Positions 12,201 through 25,928 of a DNA stretch of 64,000 bases are shown here, one piece after another (position 1 is the stretch's first letter; the number at the start of each line of letters is the position of its first letter). Source of the DNA: Cliona cf. orientalis (lineage: Eukaryota; Porifera; Demospongiae; Clionaida; Clionaidae); the NCBI GenBank assembly GCA_963930775.1, contig OZ005700.1, positions 2,249,476-2,313,475 of the forward strand. Reading direction: 5' to 3'. Under the pieces are notes generated by a model, which saw only the letters and a list, made by a program, of their open reading frames with translations, ran no database searches and had not been told where the DNA came from. Position numbers and translations under genes: made by a program.

Positions 12201-15200
12201 AACCTCCTTCTCTCGTCCAGAGAGGGGCATGGCACCGGGAACACCTTGGAGCAGTCCTGCACAGAGGTAACATGGTATGTGCAGATGGTTTAAACATTCA
12301 TGATAAGTAATTTTTAACACATGTTGAGTAATATCTGCATGGACAAAACACTAAGGCTCATATGTAGCACAGTAATATTAGCAGGATTCCAAGTCTCAGC
12401 TCAGTCGCATCTGGACAACCCTGTGCACAGCTGGTACAAAATTAGCACATTTCACACTAAAAGTGTAAATTTACACATGTACAAGCATGAACATGAGCAT
12501 ATACTACTAGCTCCATGCCAACACAATGTTTACATGTACATGGAACAGGAATACTACTTCAGAATCATTTGCAATTCTCTCTCTCTCTCTCCTCCTTCTC
12601 ATGTACATGTACTCACCTGTTTGAAGAGTTCTCTGACTGCTCCAGGTAGCCTGCTGAAGGGGCACTCTGCGGTGGCCAGTACCAGGAGGGGCGTGGTCGG
12701 TGGGAGGGAGTAGACCACCGAGAACAGGGTAGCTCTGAATGTCTCCGGGGTCACCTCCCACCACGTGTTGATGCGAGGGAGGTAGACAATGGATGGGGCA
12801 ACACGTCGCGCTTCACGGAACACCTGAGAGGGAGAGGGGATGAGAGACAAAACTAAAATTATTTTGTACAACACTTAGAGTAAGAGAAAATTGTGTAGTG
12901 TATGCAGAGAATCAGTAGGATTTCTACATAAGCAAGAAATTATGCACCTACAGTAGAATTATCTACCTTAGGGCTACGATTATTTGCGGGTACAAATCTT
13001 AGCGGATTTTGGAAATAGTGCGTTTAGTGGGTACTCATTTTAGCGATTTTTAAAAATTAACATTCTATTTATTCGAAAATGTTGAAAAGTTTAATATTCG
13101 TGGGTACAAATATTAGCGAAAATCGGGCAAATCGCTAATTTCGCTAAATTTAGTACCCACAAACAAAAGTGTCCTTAAGGTATACTGCTTTTCCAATGGG
13201 TATGCACGTACATTGTATATACATGTACTAAATTTGCAAGTTAAGTGACTGTCAAGAGAGTAACAACCTACTTGAAAGCTATATACAATATGTACCACAA
13301 CATAAAGCATAATAACAATAATTAGAGTGGCCATGGTTCTGACCTGAGTACAAGCCTCCTCGGGTGTCTTGGTGGAGGTGGCAAAGACAGTGGTGAGGTC
13401 CAGTGTCTTGACGGGAAACTCCTCCAGAGCGTGTAGCAGGGCGGGGGAGAGGAGGGAGCTTTGGCCCATCCCCTCGGCCCCACAGAGGATCAGCCGAGGG
13501 CGGTGGACCATGGGGATGGCGTGAGGGTGGGAGGACAGGCTCAGGTACCGCTGCTGGGAGAAGGCAGAAGAAGAAGAGGTGGAGGCAGTGGAGGTTTGCG
13601 ATGAGAGTTGATGACATGTGTCCATCGACTGCTGACTGTTGTTGCTGCTACACGTAGTTTCCATGCTGGCCACTACTAGACCTCCATGTGAAGAAGACTC
13701 CTGTGTTTCTTTACTCCCCAGCTCCTGCTCCATAAGGATACTCGTGCTGCCACTACTAAGTCCACCGCTTACTTCATCACTCTGCACATCCTTCATGTCA
13801 AAGTAGACCTTGTCCAACTCAGAGGCTTGACTCGACTGGTACAGCTGACTGAACATCTCACTCAATTCTTCCTCTCCTCCTTCTCCTTCCTCCTCCTCCT
13901 TCCCTCCATCACCACCGTCCCTCCCTCCCACCACTCGACTCTGCAGCTGCCTTCCTCCAGAAGAAGGGACATCTTTGCTGGACACACTACGCCCTGGATC
14001 CTGTGCTCCAAATCGTTGGTGATAGTTACCAGACCAGTTGTCAGTGCTAGGACTGTTCTGTTGTAGCTTGTGCTGGTGACTCCATGATGATGGCTGCTGT
14101 CTCCTGGGTTCACGTCCGTCGAGAATATCCTGTGCTCTTCCTCCTTTCACCTTTTTCACTTTAGAGCCAGCGTGGAGGCTACTGCTACAACCAATGCTGC
14201 TGCTGTTGATAAGGGGGCCGAGCTTGCGCTTCGTATCGCTAGGGTTGTGGTGGATGTCATGGCTCTTACTCGTGCTCAAGACTACACCTGCAGTTGCAAA
14301 GAAACGTACATTATTTTATCGTACAGAGTGTTGTTATGAGACAAATAATTATTGGAGGCTAAGGAAGACAAATGTTAGCAATATTATACGTGCGTGTAGC
14401 TCTATAGGTCCTTAGAACTGGGCAAATTAATTTTTGAATTGAGAATGTTAATTAAATTAATTGTTTTGGTTACTGGTTTGGGTAGTTTCCATGTCTTGTA
14501 AACCATCGTTCATCTTCTTCAGCAGATCTTCCTCAAAACTACACAAGATTTTGACATCCTTGGCTGCTCTGTTGACTGCCTTCCAAGATGGTGGAAAGAC
14601 AAAGCTCGCGAGAGAGAGAAGGGAGCTGAAGGTCTTCAACAAGAGAGGCCGGACGTGCTCGGGAATGGCACAGGCTGAAGACGCGTCCGAGCGCTGGGCT
14701 GTTGGTATAATCACCTTTAGAGCACTGTGGAAATCTGACGCAGCAATGTTGATTGACGCCACGTCGAGCACCAGCTTGTCCGTCGTCTTGTAAATCTGAG
14801 GGTACTTCCGCCTGAGGGCAAAGAGTGCAGCCTCTGTGCAGAGTGCCCTGAGGTCAGCTCCACAGTAACCCACCGAGCTCTCGGCCAACTCAGAAAGGAA
14901 GTCTGGCTTCAGCTGAGGACTCCAGGCACGAGTGTGGATGGATAGGATCTTGTAACGGTCCTGTAATGGGAGTGGGATGCCTAGAGCACTAGCTAACAAA
15001 GCAGTCTGCTTAAGATAATGATTGATGGTCTATGTCACACTAGTCTAAGGAAATGTTTGGTGTAACTATAGTCATGCTTTGAAAGTGCAATTTCTTTCTC
15101 TCTGTCTCTCTCACCCCTCCCCTTACCTCTCTGGACGGAAGTGGGAAGAGGAACTCTCTATCAAATCGTCCAGGTCTTCTCAGAGCGGGGTCAATGGCAT

Positions 15201-18200
15201 CAATTCGATTAGTGGCTCCAATGACCACAACTTCCCCTCTGCTGTCCAGGCCATCCATGAGGGCAAGCAGCGTCGACACGATGGATGAGTGGATCTGGTC
15301 CTGACGGCTGGAACGAACAGGGGCCAACCCATCAATCTCATCAAAGAATATGATGGAGGGACGCAGCTGGTATGCCTAGAGGGAATGAACGTCATAAACA
15401 GCAGTACAGCACTCATAATAACTTATAGATTATTATTTCAATTTGCATGGAATTTCAACTTTAAGTCAAAACAGCACATTGCTACATGTAAGTATAGTGT
15501 ATCTAATCTACTCCTGTTTACGTACAAACTCTATAATAAATAATATACATACATACCTGGTCGAAGAGCAGTCTGAGTTGCCTCTCGGACTCTCCTACCC
15601 ACTTGCTGAGGCAGTCTGCCCCCTTCCTCATGAAGAAGGCCACCTTCTTTCCCCCCTTGGAGCACTCGTTGGCCAGCGCTCTGGCTACCAGTGTCTTCCC
15701 GCAGCCGGGAGGACCGTAGAACAGCACACCACGAGGGGGATTGATCTTGAAGCGCTCAAAAACCTCTGGGTAGAGAAGAGGGAAAATTATCATCTCCTTC
15801 AGGGCTCGTATGTGGTCCTGGAGACCGCCGACGGAGTCAAACGTGACGTCACGGTCGATGTTCATTGGATCAATGTCGGCTAGGCTGGCCCCAATGCGGA
15901 CACGGTCCCTCGCGGCACCGTGGGAGATGTCCTCGGGTGCAAAGTTCATGGGGAGGCACTGTGAGCGACCTTTTGCCATGCTGCGTGCCTTTCGACGTCT
16001 GAACCGAGCCTCGTCCGAGTCAGACCCTGTACAAACAACACATCATCGAGTCATTTTAGACTAAATTAGTCCTTATAATTATATACGTAGTCCCAATAAA
16101 AAATGCATGTGTTGCAATTTATTTTTGGTCTGACCAACCATCAAGCTGCTCTGCCTTATTCATGGTTCAAAGCAGGCGCTAGGATGGTTACCCGTATAAT
16201 TAAAGTTGGGATTGCTTGCAAATTATATGGAAAATTTGGCGAAATATAGTAGTTGTATGATTAGGGCATAGTCAGGTTTGATGATCATAGGTACATGTAC
16301 ATGCACATGCACTTGTACACAGATTGCATGCAGAACAATAATAAATTCTGACCTGATGAAGTTGTTGATGAGTCTCCGTGGTGCTGTACGTGTCTCTTCC
16401 TCCCCTCCCCTGACCCTCGGTGGCTGGTCTTCCTCCGAGGCTGGTAGGCCCGAGGGGCAGCAGAGCGAGCCTTGGAGTGGTACGATGACTGGCCACGCCC
16501 ACCAAGGCTCTGGCGACGACGACGGTGCAGCTTCTTGGGAGGAGTATCATCATCAACAACCTAAGATGGAAGGGGAGGGAGAAAGAGAGCGAGAAAGAGA
16601 ATAGGAGAATGAATAACTAATTGGGAGCAACAATTCCTACATTGTTCTGTTATATAATGCAGTAAGTCAACGTTTATTGTAGTATACAATGTATATTATT
16701 GTTTATCATGCTTGTATGTATGGTATGAGACATGCCTGAATGACTGGCTGATACTGGTAGATGACGGGCCTTCTCTTCCGAAGGTTGTAGGTCATCTCTG
16801 CCTCGTCCTCCAGCTGCTCTCCTCGTCCTCCAGCTGCTCTTCTTCCTCAGAGTTCTCTCCCTCATCTTCATCTTCTTCACCTTCCTCCTCCTCCTCCTCT
16901 TCTGACCCTTCAGAATCTTCACCCTCCTCCTTCTCCTCCTGCTCGGAATCTCCGCCTGATTGAGAGAGAGGGAGAGAGAGTGAGAGAGAGGGAGAAGGAA
17001 AGAGAGGGAGGGGAGAGAGAGAGAGTAGGAGTAAATGAGAGAATGGTCATGCATGATAGAAGTCTTCCTCACCATTTTCATCTTCTTCCCCTTCTCCTTC
17101 AGTAGTTCTCTCTTCTTTGATTTTCTTGCTTGTTCCTTCTTCAACTTTGTCATCCCTATGTTTTTCACGCAGGCGAGTGGACTGCCTAAGTACACGCCTT
17201 GGGGAGAACAGCTTCTCATAGGGCTCCATTTCCTCCTAAATGGGAGCAGTTACCAACACACAATCATACAACATCAACAACACCTATAATATTGCTAAGT
17301 CTTGAACTATAAGTACATATCTACTGACAATTGGACCAACTAATCTGCATAAAGGCAATTACACACCGATATACCAATGTGAACACAAACTATCTCATAC
17401 ACACACTCACACACACACACACACACACACACTTCACACACCTCAGAAGAGTCCAATTCAGGGTAGCCATGCTTGGGGTCCTGTATCTGCTTGTCTATCT
17501 CGGAGAGGTTTAGGGTGGCAAAGACTAGCCGCTTCTCTCGAGTGCTCCTCCTCACTGGTTCCATCTTGAACTTTGACTTCTCCTGTTTAATAACCCTGTG
17601 CCCACTGCTGCTCCTGTGCCGCAGTCGCATCCTACGGACATACCTACGGGAGGGTCTCCCCACTGAATCTGAAGTTCTAGATGTACGGGTAAGGGAAGGA
17701 CAAACAAGCAATGAGAGAGTTAGAACAGTATAGTGCACATCTTTGGGGTGACCAATTTTTGCAGGTACTGATTGGCCCCACATTGGGTGCATGCATCAAC
17801 CCTGTACCATTCCATGAACAAATCACAAAATTTAGTACTCGCAAAACGCCAAAATTGCAGAAAAATGTACCTGCAAACAATTATTATCCTAGGTAGCATA
17901 AGTGCCCTGAGGTACATGCACCTAGGTATACGTACATGTATCTGAGGTTCACAGAAGATTCCACCACAATTACATTACACATACATGTAGAAATCTTTAC
18001 CTTCTCCTCTTATTAGTTCTTCCTGGCGCACTGTCTGACTTGTCCCTTGTTGGGCGTCCTTGCTGCCGTCCTTCACCAGTGTTCTCTCCACTGCTACTAG
18101 CAACACCCTCGCTCTTCATACTCCCACCAACACCACCACCAGCAGCCCTCACATGCTTCCCCAGCCTCACACTCCTCCCACCTCCACCACCAGAACTACT

Positions 18201-18675
18201 AACATTGTCGTTGTTGTCGTCACTGTGCTCATGTCTTCTGCCAGAAGACTGGGAGCTGGGAGTTGCAGCCCCACCAGCAGCAGAGGGAGTAGTCAGAGTG
18301 ATGGACCGGCTACAGAGAGTCAAGAAATAAAAAACAAAAATGGCTGAAAATGGTGACCATTGGGTACCAGGTTGAACTATCGATTTTTATTCTCCTAGGA
18401 CAACAAGTTACACTGTATACGTAATGACAATCATCGTCAACTTAGTGGCAGAGGCTTTTAACGTTCATTTCTAGTTACCAAGGGTTCATCTTTGAGACGC
18501 ACAATTATATGGGATGTCTAGTCAAGCGAGGTCCAGACTCATTATGCTGAGTGAGCACTCACCCTCGCTGCTACATACATGCATTTATTAAAATGCTGGG
18601 CTAGGATACATGTACACCCGCTACTACTCACCGAGTGGAGCGACGCAGGGCCATGGAGTCCTCACGACAGTCCAT
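9287..18675 (-). CDS. ATAD2: ATAD2-like AAA+ ATPase with bromodomain (about 1789 aa if a 20-bp duplication is discounted)
   Basis: Seventeen exons (minus): 18675-18632, 18309-18001, 17676-17442, 17235-17073, 16955-16736, 16560-16353, 16026-15557, 15375-15127, 14960-14474, 14287-13344, 12823-12617, 12256-12136, 11699-11506, 11319-11186, 10946-10835, 10653-10614, 10539-9287. Order in the protein: basic/Ser N-terminus; acidic Glu/Asp stretch; MTYNLRKR-type segment; first AAA domain with Walker A GPPGCGKT (near 491) and Walker B IIFFDEID (near 551); degenerate second AAA domain ([13 protein letters not shown], lacking the GKT lysine); bromodomain (about 1240-1355: [17 protein letters not shown], acetyl-lysine Asn in ALEYNPEHD); Ser-rich tail ending [16 protein letters not shown]2/Yta7 proteins are nuclear chromatin factors that bind acetylated histones. 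Exon 5 carries a perfect 20-bp tandem duplication that breaks the frame, and its donor is GC instead of GT (see findings). Confidence 0.9.
12966..13180. mobile_element. Small TIR element (MITE) with TA target duplication
   Basis: Lies in an ATAD2-like intron. The left end begins CCTTAGGG and the right end is the imperfect reverse complement (GTCCTTAAGG). Inner arms also match (GCGGGTACAAATCTTAGCG versus CGCTAAATTTAGTACCC). TA dinucleotides abut both ends (12964-12965 and 13181-13182), as for Tc1/mariner-type MITEs. No coding capacity. Confidence 0.65.
16801..16840. repeat. Perfect 20-bp tandem duplication inside an ATAD2-like exon
   Basis: The 20-mer CCTCGTCCTCCAGCTGCTCT occurs at 16801-16820 and again at 16821-16840. 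Read on the minus strand with both copies, the acidic reading frame ends at TGA soon after. With a single copy the frame continues into [20 protein letters not shown] and leaves phase 0 for the next exon. Confidence 0.95.
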
Positions 18676-19179
18676 TTCTTTGAAGCTGGCGAGGTTCTTT
18701 CCTAGGGAGTATCAGCTAAACAGAGACCTTTTTCGGAACAAGTGAGTGTCTGTGTACATGATATCAATGAGCAGTCAGCTGTTAATAATAAATTGAGCCC
18801 TTAGGTCATGAATATTCATCATCCCTCCCCTTTGACTTAGATACCAAAATACCGAGTCTGGTACATAGATAGAACGTTTGTGCTGTTTTTATTACTCACT
18901 TTGCTCGGTGTCCTGATAAAAATCTGGCCGTGTGGCAGCTTCAGGGGCAAACGCTTTGGCCAGTGGCGCACATTCTCTTTGGCGGGAACCAAAAATTGTT
19001 GAGCGCTGGCAGATATGTGGTAATGGTCGCCACATTTCCCCGCCCAAAAAAATCACGTTCGCATGTGCACCGTACCGCTAGTATTAACGACCATTACCAC
19101 AAAATCATAGCTAAAAAATTGATGACAATAAATATTCACACTGATGACTGCTGTAAAGTTTCAGGGATGGATAGAGTAA
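18676..19179. other. Intergenic region between the ATAD2-like start and ACOT13-like stop
   Basis: Should contain the ATAD2 promoter. A GGTAATGGTCGCCACA motif at about 19019-19034 recurs at 36536-36551 inside another gene, which suggests a short dispersed repeat. No gene is supported. Confidence 0.35.
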
Positions 19180-21403
<2,224 letters not shown>

Positions 21404-21537
21404 TTAGCCCACCTTGACCTTTGAACTTCATTCATCTTGCGCATGCGCTGTAGAACCGCTTGCATGCATGCACTATTATAATTGGCTACGTAGCTACAGG
21501 GGATAAAGTAGTATTATCATATTATTATTAAATGGCT

Positions 21538-22140
21538 TCAACAGTAGCTATTACTCTTCATCCATGCTTCACATTTTTGACTACTCTGTAGTTTATGAGA
21601 TGAGTGTGGCTCCTTGCAGCATCTACTTAGGTAAGGGCTTCTCATGAGATTGACACAAGTCTCTTTCCTCCCGCGCTGTGGTGGCTGAGGGCAGTAATCC
21701 CAGACCCAAGACTGCGTAGGCTTTAGTTCATCACAATCCTGATGGAAGATTTTCAGCGGTTTGAGCATTACATTACTGCGAGCAGGTTGACTCAGACTTC
21801 GTTTGTTCTCTTGTATTAAAGAGGATTCAAGATAGCGAAAATAATACGGAGTCCATGTACACCCCTTGCCATTAGTAAAGTTTCCATCATGATAGTTGTA
21901 TGCATAGCTTGCTGGTGCACTGATGGCTCTGCAAGGATCATTACTGCATGGTGCCGTCTTGTTTTTGATTCGATAAGTTGTAAAACAACCATTAGATGTT
22001 GCTGAGACTTGGTTAGAAGTAGAGAGTGGTGGCAGCTGTGAGCACCTTGTTTCAGGGTGGTTGGCTTGGATGCTCCATAATATTTGGTCCCTCACTACAA
22101 AAGGTGGAGGAGAATCGGAAGAGTACCTATCTAAATTCAT
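21538..22140 (-). CDS. Uncharacterised single-exon protein (200 aa)
   Basis: An uninterrupted ATG-to-TAG frame of 200 residues without introns, unusual here and long for chance in AT-rich sequence. It is Cys-, Ser- and Trp-containing (SWVWDYCPQPP, GKGCTWTPYYFRYLE) and rich in basic residues, with no signal peptide, membrane segment or domain that I recognise. Its start lies 312 bp from the phosphodiesterase start, head to head, which suggests a shared promoter. It could be a short cilium- or sperm-type structural protein, but nothing in the sequence proves this. Confidence 0.5.
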   Translation of the reverse strand: MNLDRYSSDSPPPFVVRDQILWSIQANHPETRCSQLPPLSTSNQVSATSNGCFTTYRIKNKTAPCSNDPCRAISAPASYAYNYHDGNFTNGKGCTWTPYYFRYLESSLIQENKRSLSQPARSNVMLKPLKIFHQDCDELKPTQSWVWDYCPQPPQRGRKETCVNLMRSPYLSRCCKEPHSSHKLQSSQKCEAWMKSNSYC

Positions 22141-22451
22141 TGCATCACTTTCTGCAGTGATAAACTTCTTTCAATGTTTCTACTATCTCTTGCCTTTCTA
22201 TTAAATTTTATACCGAAAGAAGCCATGGTATATAAGGTGTGAGAAATTAACAATGAATTAGCAATTAGCATGTTAGCGCTCCCAAGGGTTCATCCGCTAT
22301 GACATTGGCGATGATAATAATAGCGCTATGTAATTAGCGCATTGCGCATAGCGTCACGGCTCTGGAAGAGTGCGCATGCGTGTGATGGTAGCCTCATCAA
22401 CGCGTCATGGAAACACAGAAAACCATGGATTGACAGCGGACTCATATCCAT
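22141..22451. promoter_or_regulatory. Putative bidirectional promoter (uncharacterised gene / phosphodiesterase)
   Basis: A spacer of 311 bp between divergent start codons. It holds repeated TTAGCGC/GCGCTA motifs (about 22272-22345) and GC-rich sites. Assignment rests on gene geometry only. Confidence 0.4.
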
Positions 22452-25400
22452 ATGGGTGGGCTGAACTGCACTCGAAATAAGAAAGCGATGTCTTCTCCAT
22501 TAAGAATGCTAAGAGGCCGGCCAATAGCCCCTCTTCCAATACAGCATGACCCCAATTCGAGAGCGATTGAGGAAAGCAGCCCCACCTTTTCCGGCCAACC
22601 AATGGCTAGCTCCACCCACAGTCCAGGCCAACATTGCTGTTCTCCGGTGTCAGAAGAGGGGGTCAAGGAGTATCTGAAGTTCCACAAGAATTTCTTGGAG
22701 GAATTCATCCTTGAAAATGTACCTCAAGAAATTTTGGAGAGGATACTTAGAAGGAAAGCACAGAGGAAAAAATCAGCATCAGGTATAATATTAAACATAG
22801 CTATAGAATAAATTTTGGCTATAGTGGCATTAAAGAATTTTAACCTTTAATACAGGTTTAGAGGAGATGCTTGAATATGAAACTCCGGAGAGTTTATCGT
22901 GCCTCCACCAGAAGAAACTCAATGATACATATAAACAACTAACAAAGTATAAAATTATTATTAATTTACCGGGCATGTAATTGGAACGTAGCTATTGCAA
23001 AGACAGCAGGGGGGAGGGGTTACCACCCCACACCCTTATACAAAGTTTACTAACCTTAATACTTTAGGTTGATGTTGGAGAAGCAACTGGATTGCAAAAC
23101 AATCATGCAAGTTATTGATGATACCATTATAAGGATCCTCAACGCTGATCGCACAGCTCTGTTTCTTGTGGATACGGAAGGCAAGAACCTCTATGCTCAA
23201 GTTTTCAGTGTCAGTAGAGAAGATGAACCACTGGTGACTCTGGATCACCTAGAGACTACTTGCTTTGAGAATTACCTCAACCAGCTTGGACGAAAGTTAA
23301 ATGTCGTCCACTATAAAGGATCAACCGTTGCGTACGACAAATTTTCTCTGGTCGTATGACATTATGATTCATTATCATGGTGTCCTTACTTTTCAGGATT
23401 TCCATTGGCAAAGGTGTAGTGGGCTACACAGCTAGAACTGGAAAGCTACTGAATGTCACTGATGCTAAAAATTGTCCCCACTTCTGTGCTGAAGTCGATG
23501 AACTGACTGGTTACACTACAAAAGCCTTGCTCTGTGCCCCCATATTCTCTCAGGGAAAGTATGTAAGAGTGCACACACAGTACTAGTGCATGAAATTGAT
23601 AATACCAAACTGTCTCTCACTACTTGGATTATTTTTTAACGTCAACAGGATCTTAGGTGTGCTGGAAGCAGTGAACAAGAAGGATGGTGTATTCACTGAA
23701 GCAGATGAGCAGACTCTCCAGTCCTTGGCTGAATTCTGTGGTCTATTAGTGACTAGCTGTCAAATGAGGGAAGACTTCACTTTAACTGATAACCGATTCA
23801 AGGTACTGATAACAACATAATTATTATTATCAGATCTGATTTTCAACTAGGTTGCTCAAGAGATCCTTGCCTATCACAGAACATGCTCCCAAGAACACTT
23901 TCAGGAGGTCAAGGCGATAACCCTGTCCTTAAATGAAGAGCAGCTAGTTTTAAAGTAAGTATACAAACACGTAGTAAGACTAATAATTATTATGGAGATA
24001 CTGTCAGTGTGATCTATTCCCTCCTCTGCAGCATGAGTATTGATACAGGAATGCTCTCAGTTGACAAGAAAGTCCGGCTTGTGATGACTATGTTCACAGA
24101 TCTGGTTGATGTGCCCCACTTTCAATTTGACCTTGATCGATGTTTAAAGTTTGCACTCACAGTTGCCAAAAACTATCGAAATCAAGAGTACCACAATTGG
24201 GATCATGCCTTCTCTGTTGCTCACTGCATGTATTGGATCCTCAAGGGAGCCCCAGAGAGATTTTCTGATTTGGAGGTGCATAATACTATTATTATACAAG
24301 TGTGGCTGTTTCAATTTTCTTAATTTTTGTTTCAGAGGCTTTCTCTATTCTGGGGTTGCCTTTGCCACGATCTGGACCACCGAGGTCACAACAACACATT
24401 CCTAGTGAAGACAGGAGCTCCCCTGGCTAAGCTCTATTCCAGTTCAATCCTCGAGAATCATCATTTCACTCAAGCTCTTGCTCTGCTACAACTTGAAGGC
24501 CATGACATATTCTCCTGTCTCTCAACTGAGCACTACAAGGAAGTATGCACCTGATGAACAGTTACTGTGAATGTATTTTTATGACAGCATAAAATTTATG
24601 CGTATTCTCTTCTCTAATCCCATACTCCCATACACATCTCTACTGCAAGGTATTGACTATCATGCAAAAGGCAATACTGGCAACTGATCTTGTGCGGTTC
24701 TTCAGCAATAAAGATCGATTCTCAAAGATCTACAATAGTGGGAAATTCAGCTGGAATGTGCCCGAACACAAGTATGTTTGTGGAGCCTGAGTGATTTTTT
24801 GTACTAACCTTTTAAATTATGCGACTTGTAGGGACCTTGTAATCGCCCTTATGATGACCACTAGTGATTTATGCTCCTCCTGTAAGCCTTGGGAGAAGCA
24901 CAAGGAGGGAGTGAGGGCACTCTTTGCCGAGTTCCACGACCAGGTACGCATAATATTATTATTAGCCAGCCACGTAGTAAACCATCAAAATTAATATTTT
25001 TAATCTCTTTATGATGATCCGCATTATTACAGGGTGACAAGGAGAAAGTATTGGGATTGACTCCACTGGAAATGATGGACAGAGACTTCAAACATACACT
25101 GCCTTCTTCTCAGGTTTGTATACTGATGAGCGAGTATGAGAGTTTAGCCAGCAATTTTTTAGTACACAATTTCCAGCCTTGTACAATGGCATAATAATTA
25201 TGGCCATGCTGTCCTTCCCATAATTGTCAGTGTTTCATGCAGAACATTGAAATGTGACTATAAATCGTTGGGAGGGCCTGGGTATGAGGCCACACAAATT
25301 CCACAGCTGCATGGATCACAATAATTATTGTGCATTCTTTGGTCTTGCATACCTTTCAGGTTGGATTCCTGAGGAGTATTGCATGTCCTTGTTCTGAGCT

Positions 25401-25707
25401 GCTGCACAAAGTACTCCCCCAAGTGGAGAAACTCCTACACAATGCTCAGTAAGTACATAAGACCTTTTGACAATATTTGAGTTATATCTACGTACATCCC
25501 TGAAGGGTCCTCTAAGTGGTTCTGTATTATGTAGTCATTATTATTACCACAGTACTACACTTCCTGTTACTTTGTTGCGGTGTGCTCATTATGTACAGTG
25601 TCATGTACTATAATGAGTACTAATGATCCTACAATTAATTCTATTAATTTTACAGAAACAACTTGGAAATGTGGGAGAAAATTGCGAAGAAAGCTGCCAC
25701 AAAGTAA
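22452..25707 (+). CDS. GAF-domain 3',5'-cyclic nucleotide phosphodiesterase (PDE5/6/10/11 group, 670 aa)
   Basis: Thirteen exons: 22452-22782, 22856-22946, 23068-23331, 23397-23558, 23649-23802, 23851-23954, 24032-24275, 24336-24542, 24650-24771, 24832-24943, 25033-25113, 25360-25448, 25656-25707. Phases agree across every GT-AG intron. Residues about 145-330 form one GAF domain (GKGVVGYTARTGKLLNV, TGYTTKALLCAPI, LGVLEAVNKKDG). The C-terminal half is a class I catalytic domain with metal-binding motifs HNWDH (near 423) and HDLDHRGHNN (near 461), plus ATDLVRFF and a TTSDL metal Asp. It hydrolyses cAMP and/or cGMP in the cytosol. QLEGHDIFSCLS and the MMDRD segment look closest to PDE10, but vertebrate PDE2/5/6/10/11 have two GAF domains and only one is seen here. 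The start ATG at 22452 is the first without an immediate stop. Confidence 0.85.
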
Positions 25708-25928
25708 TTATAAACTTGATCAAAGATACACATCATGATTATTACTATTATCATTATAATTAATAATTATTTTGTATACAACACAATGTCATGTATACTT
25801 GAACATTGACCCTATTAGTTAAAGTGACTATACAACTTGTGCTTGTAAGTAGTGCTTCCCTATACTCAATTATACAAAAGTTCATGATCATAAAGAAGGA
25901 AGTGATTGAGGGGAATGAGTACACACAC

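Noticed and set aside
16674-17219. 181-residue minus-strand frame rich in Arg/Lys
   Set aside because: It is an out-of-phase shadow of ATAD2-like exons 4-5 that runs through an intron; only its last part coincides with the true frame after the 20-bp duplication.
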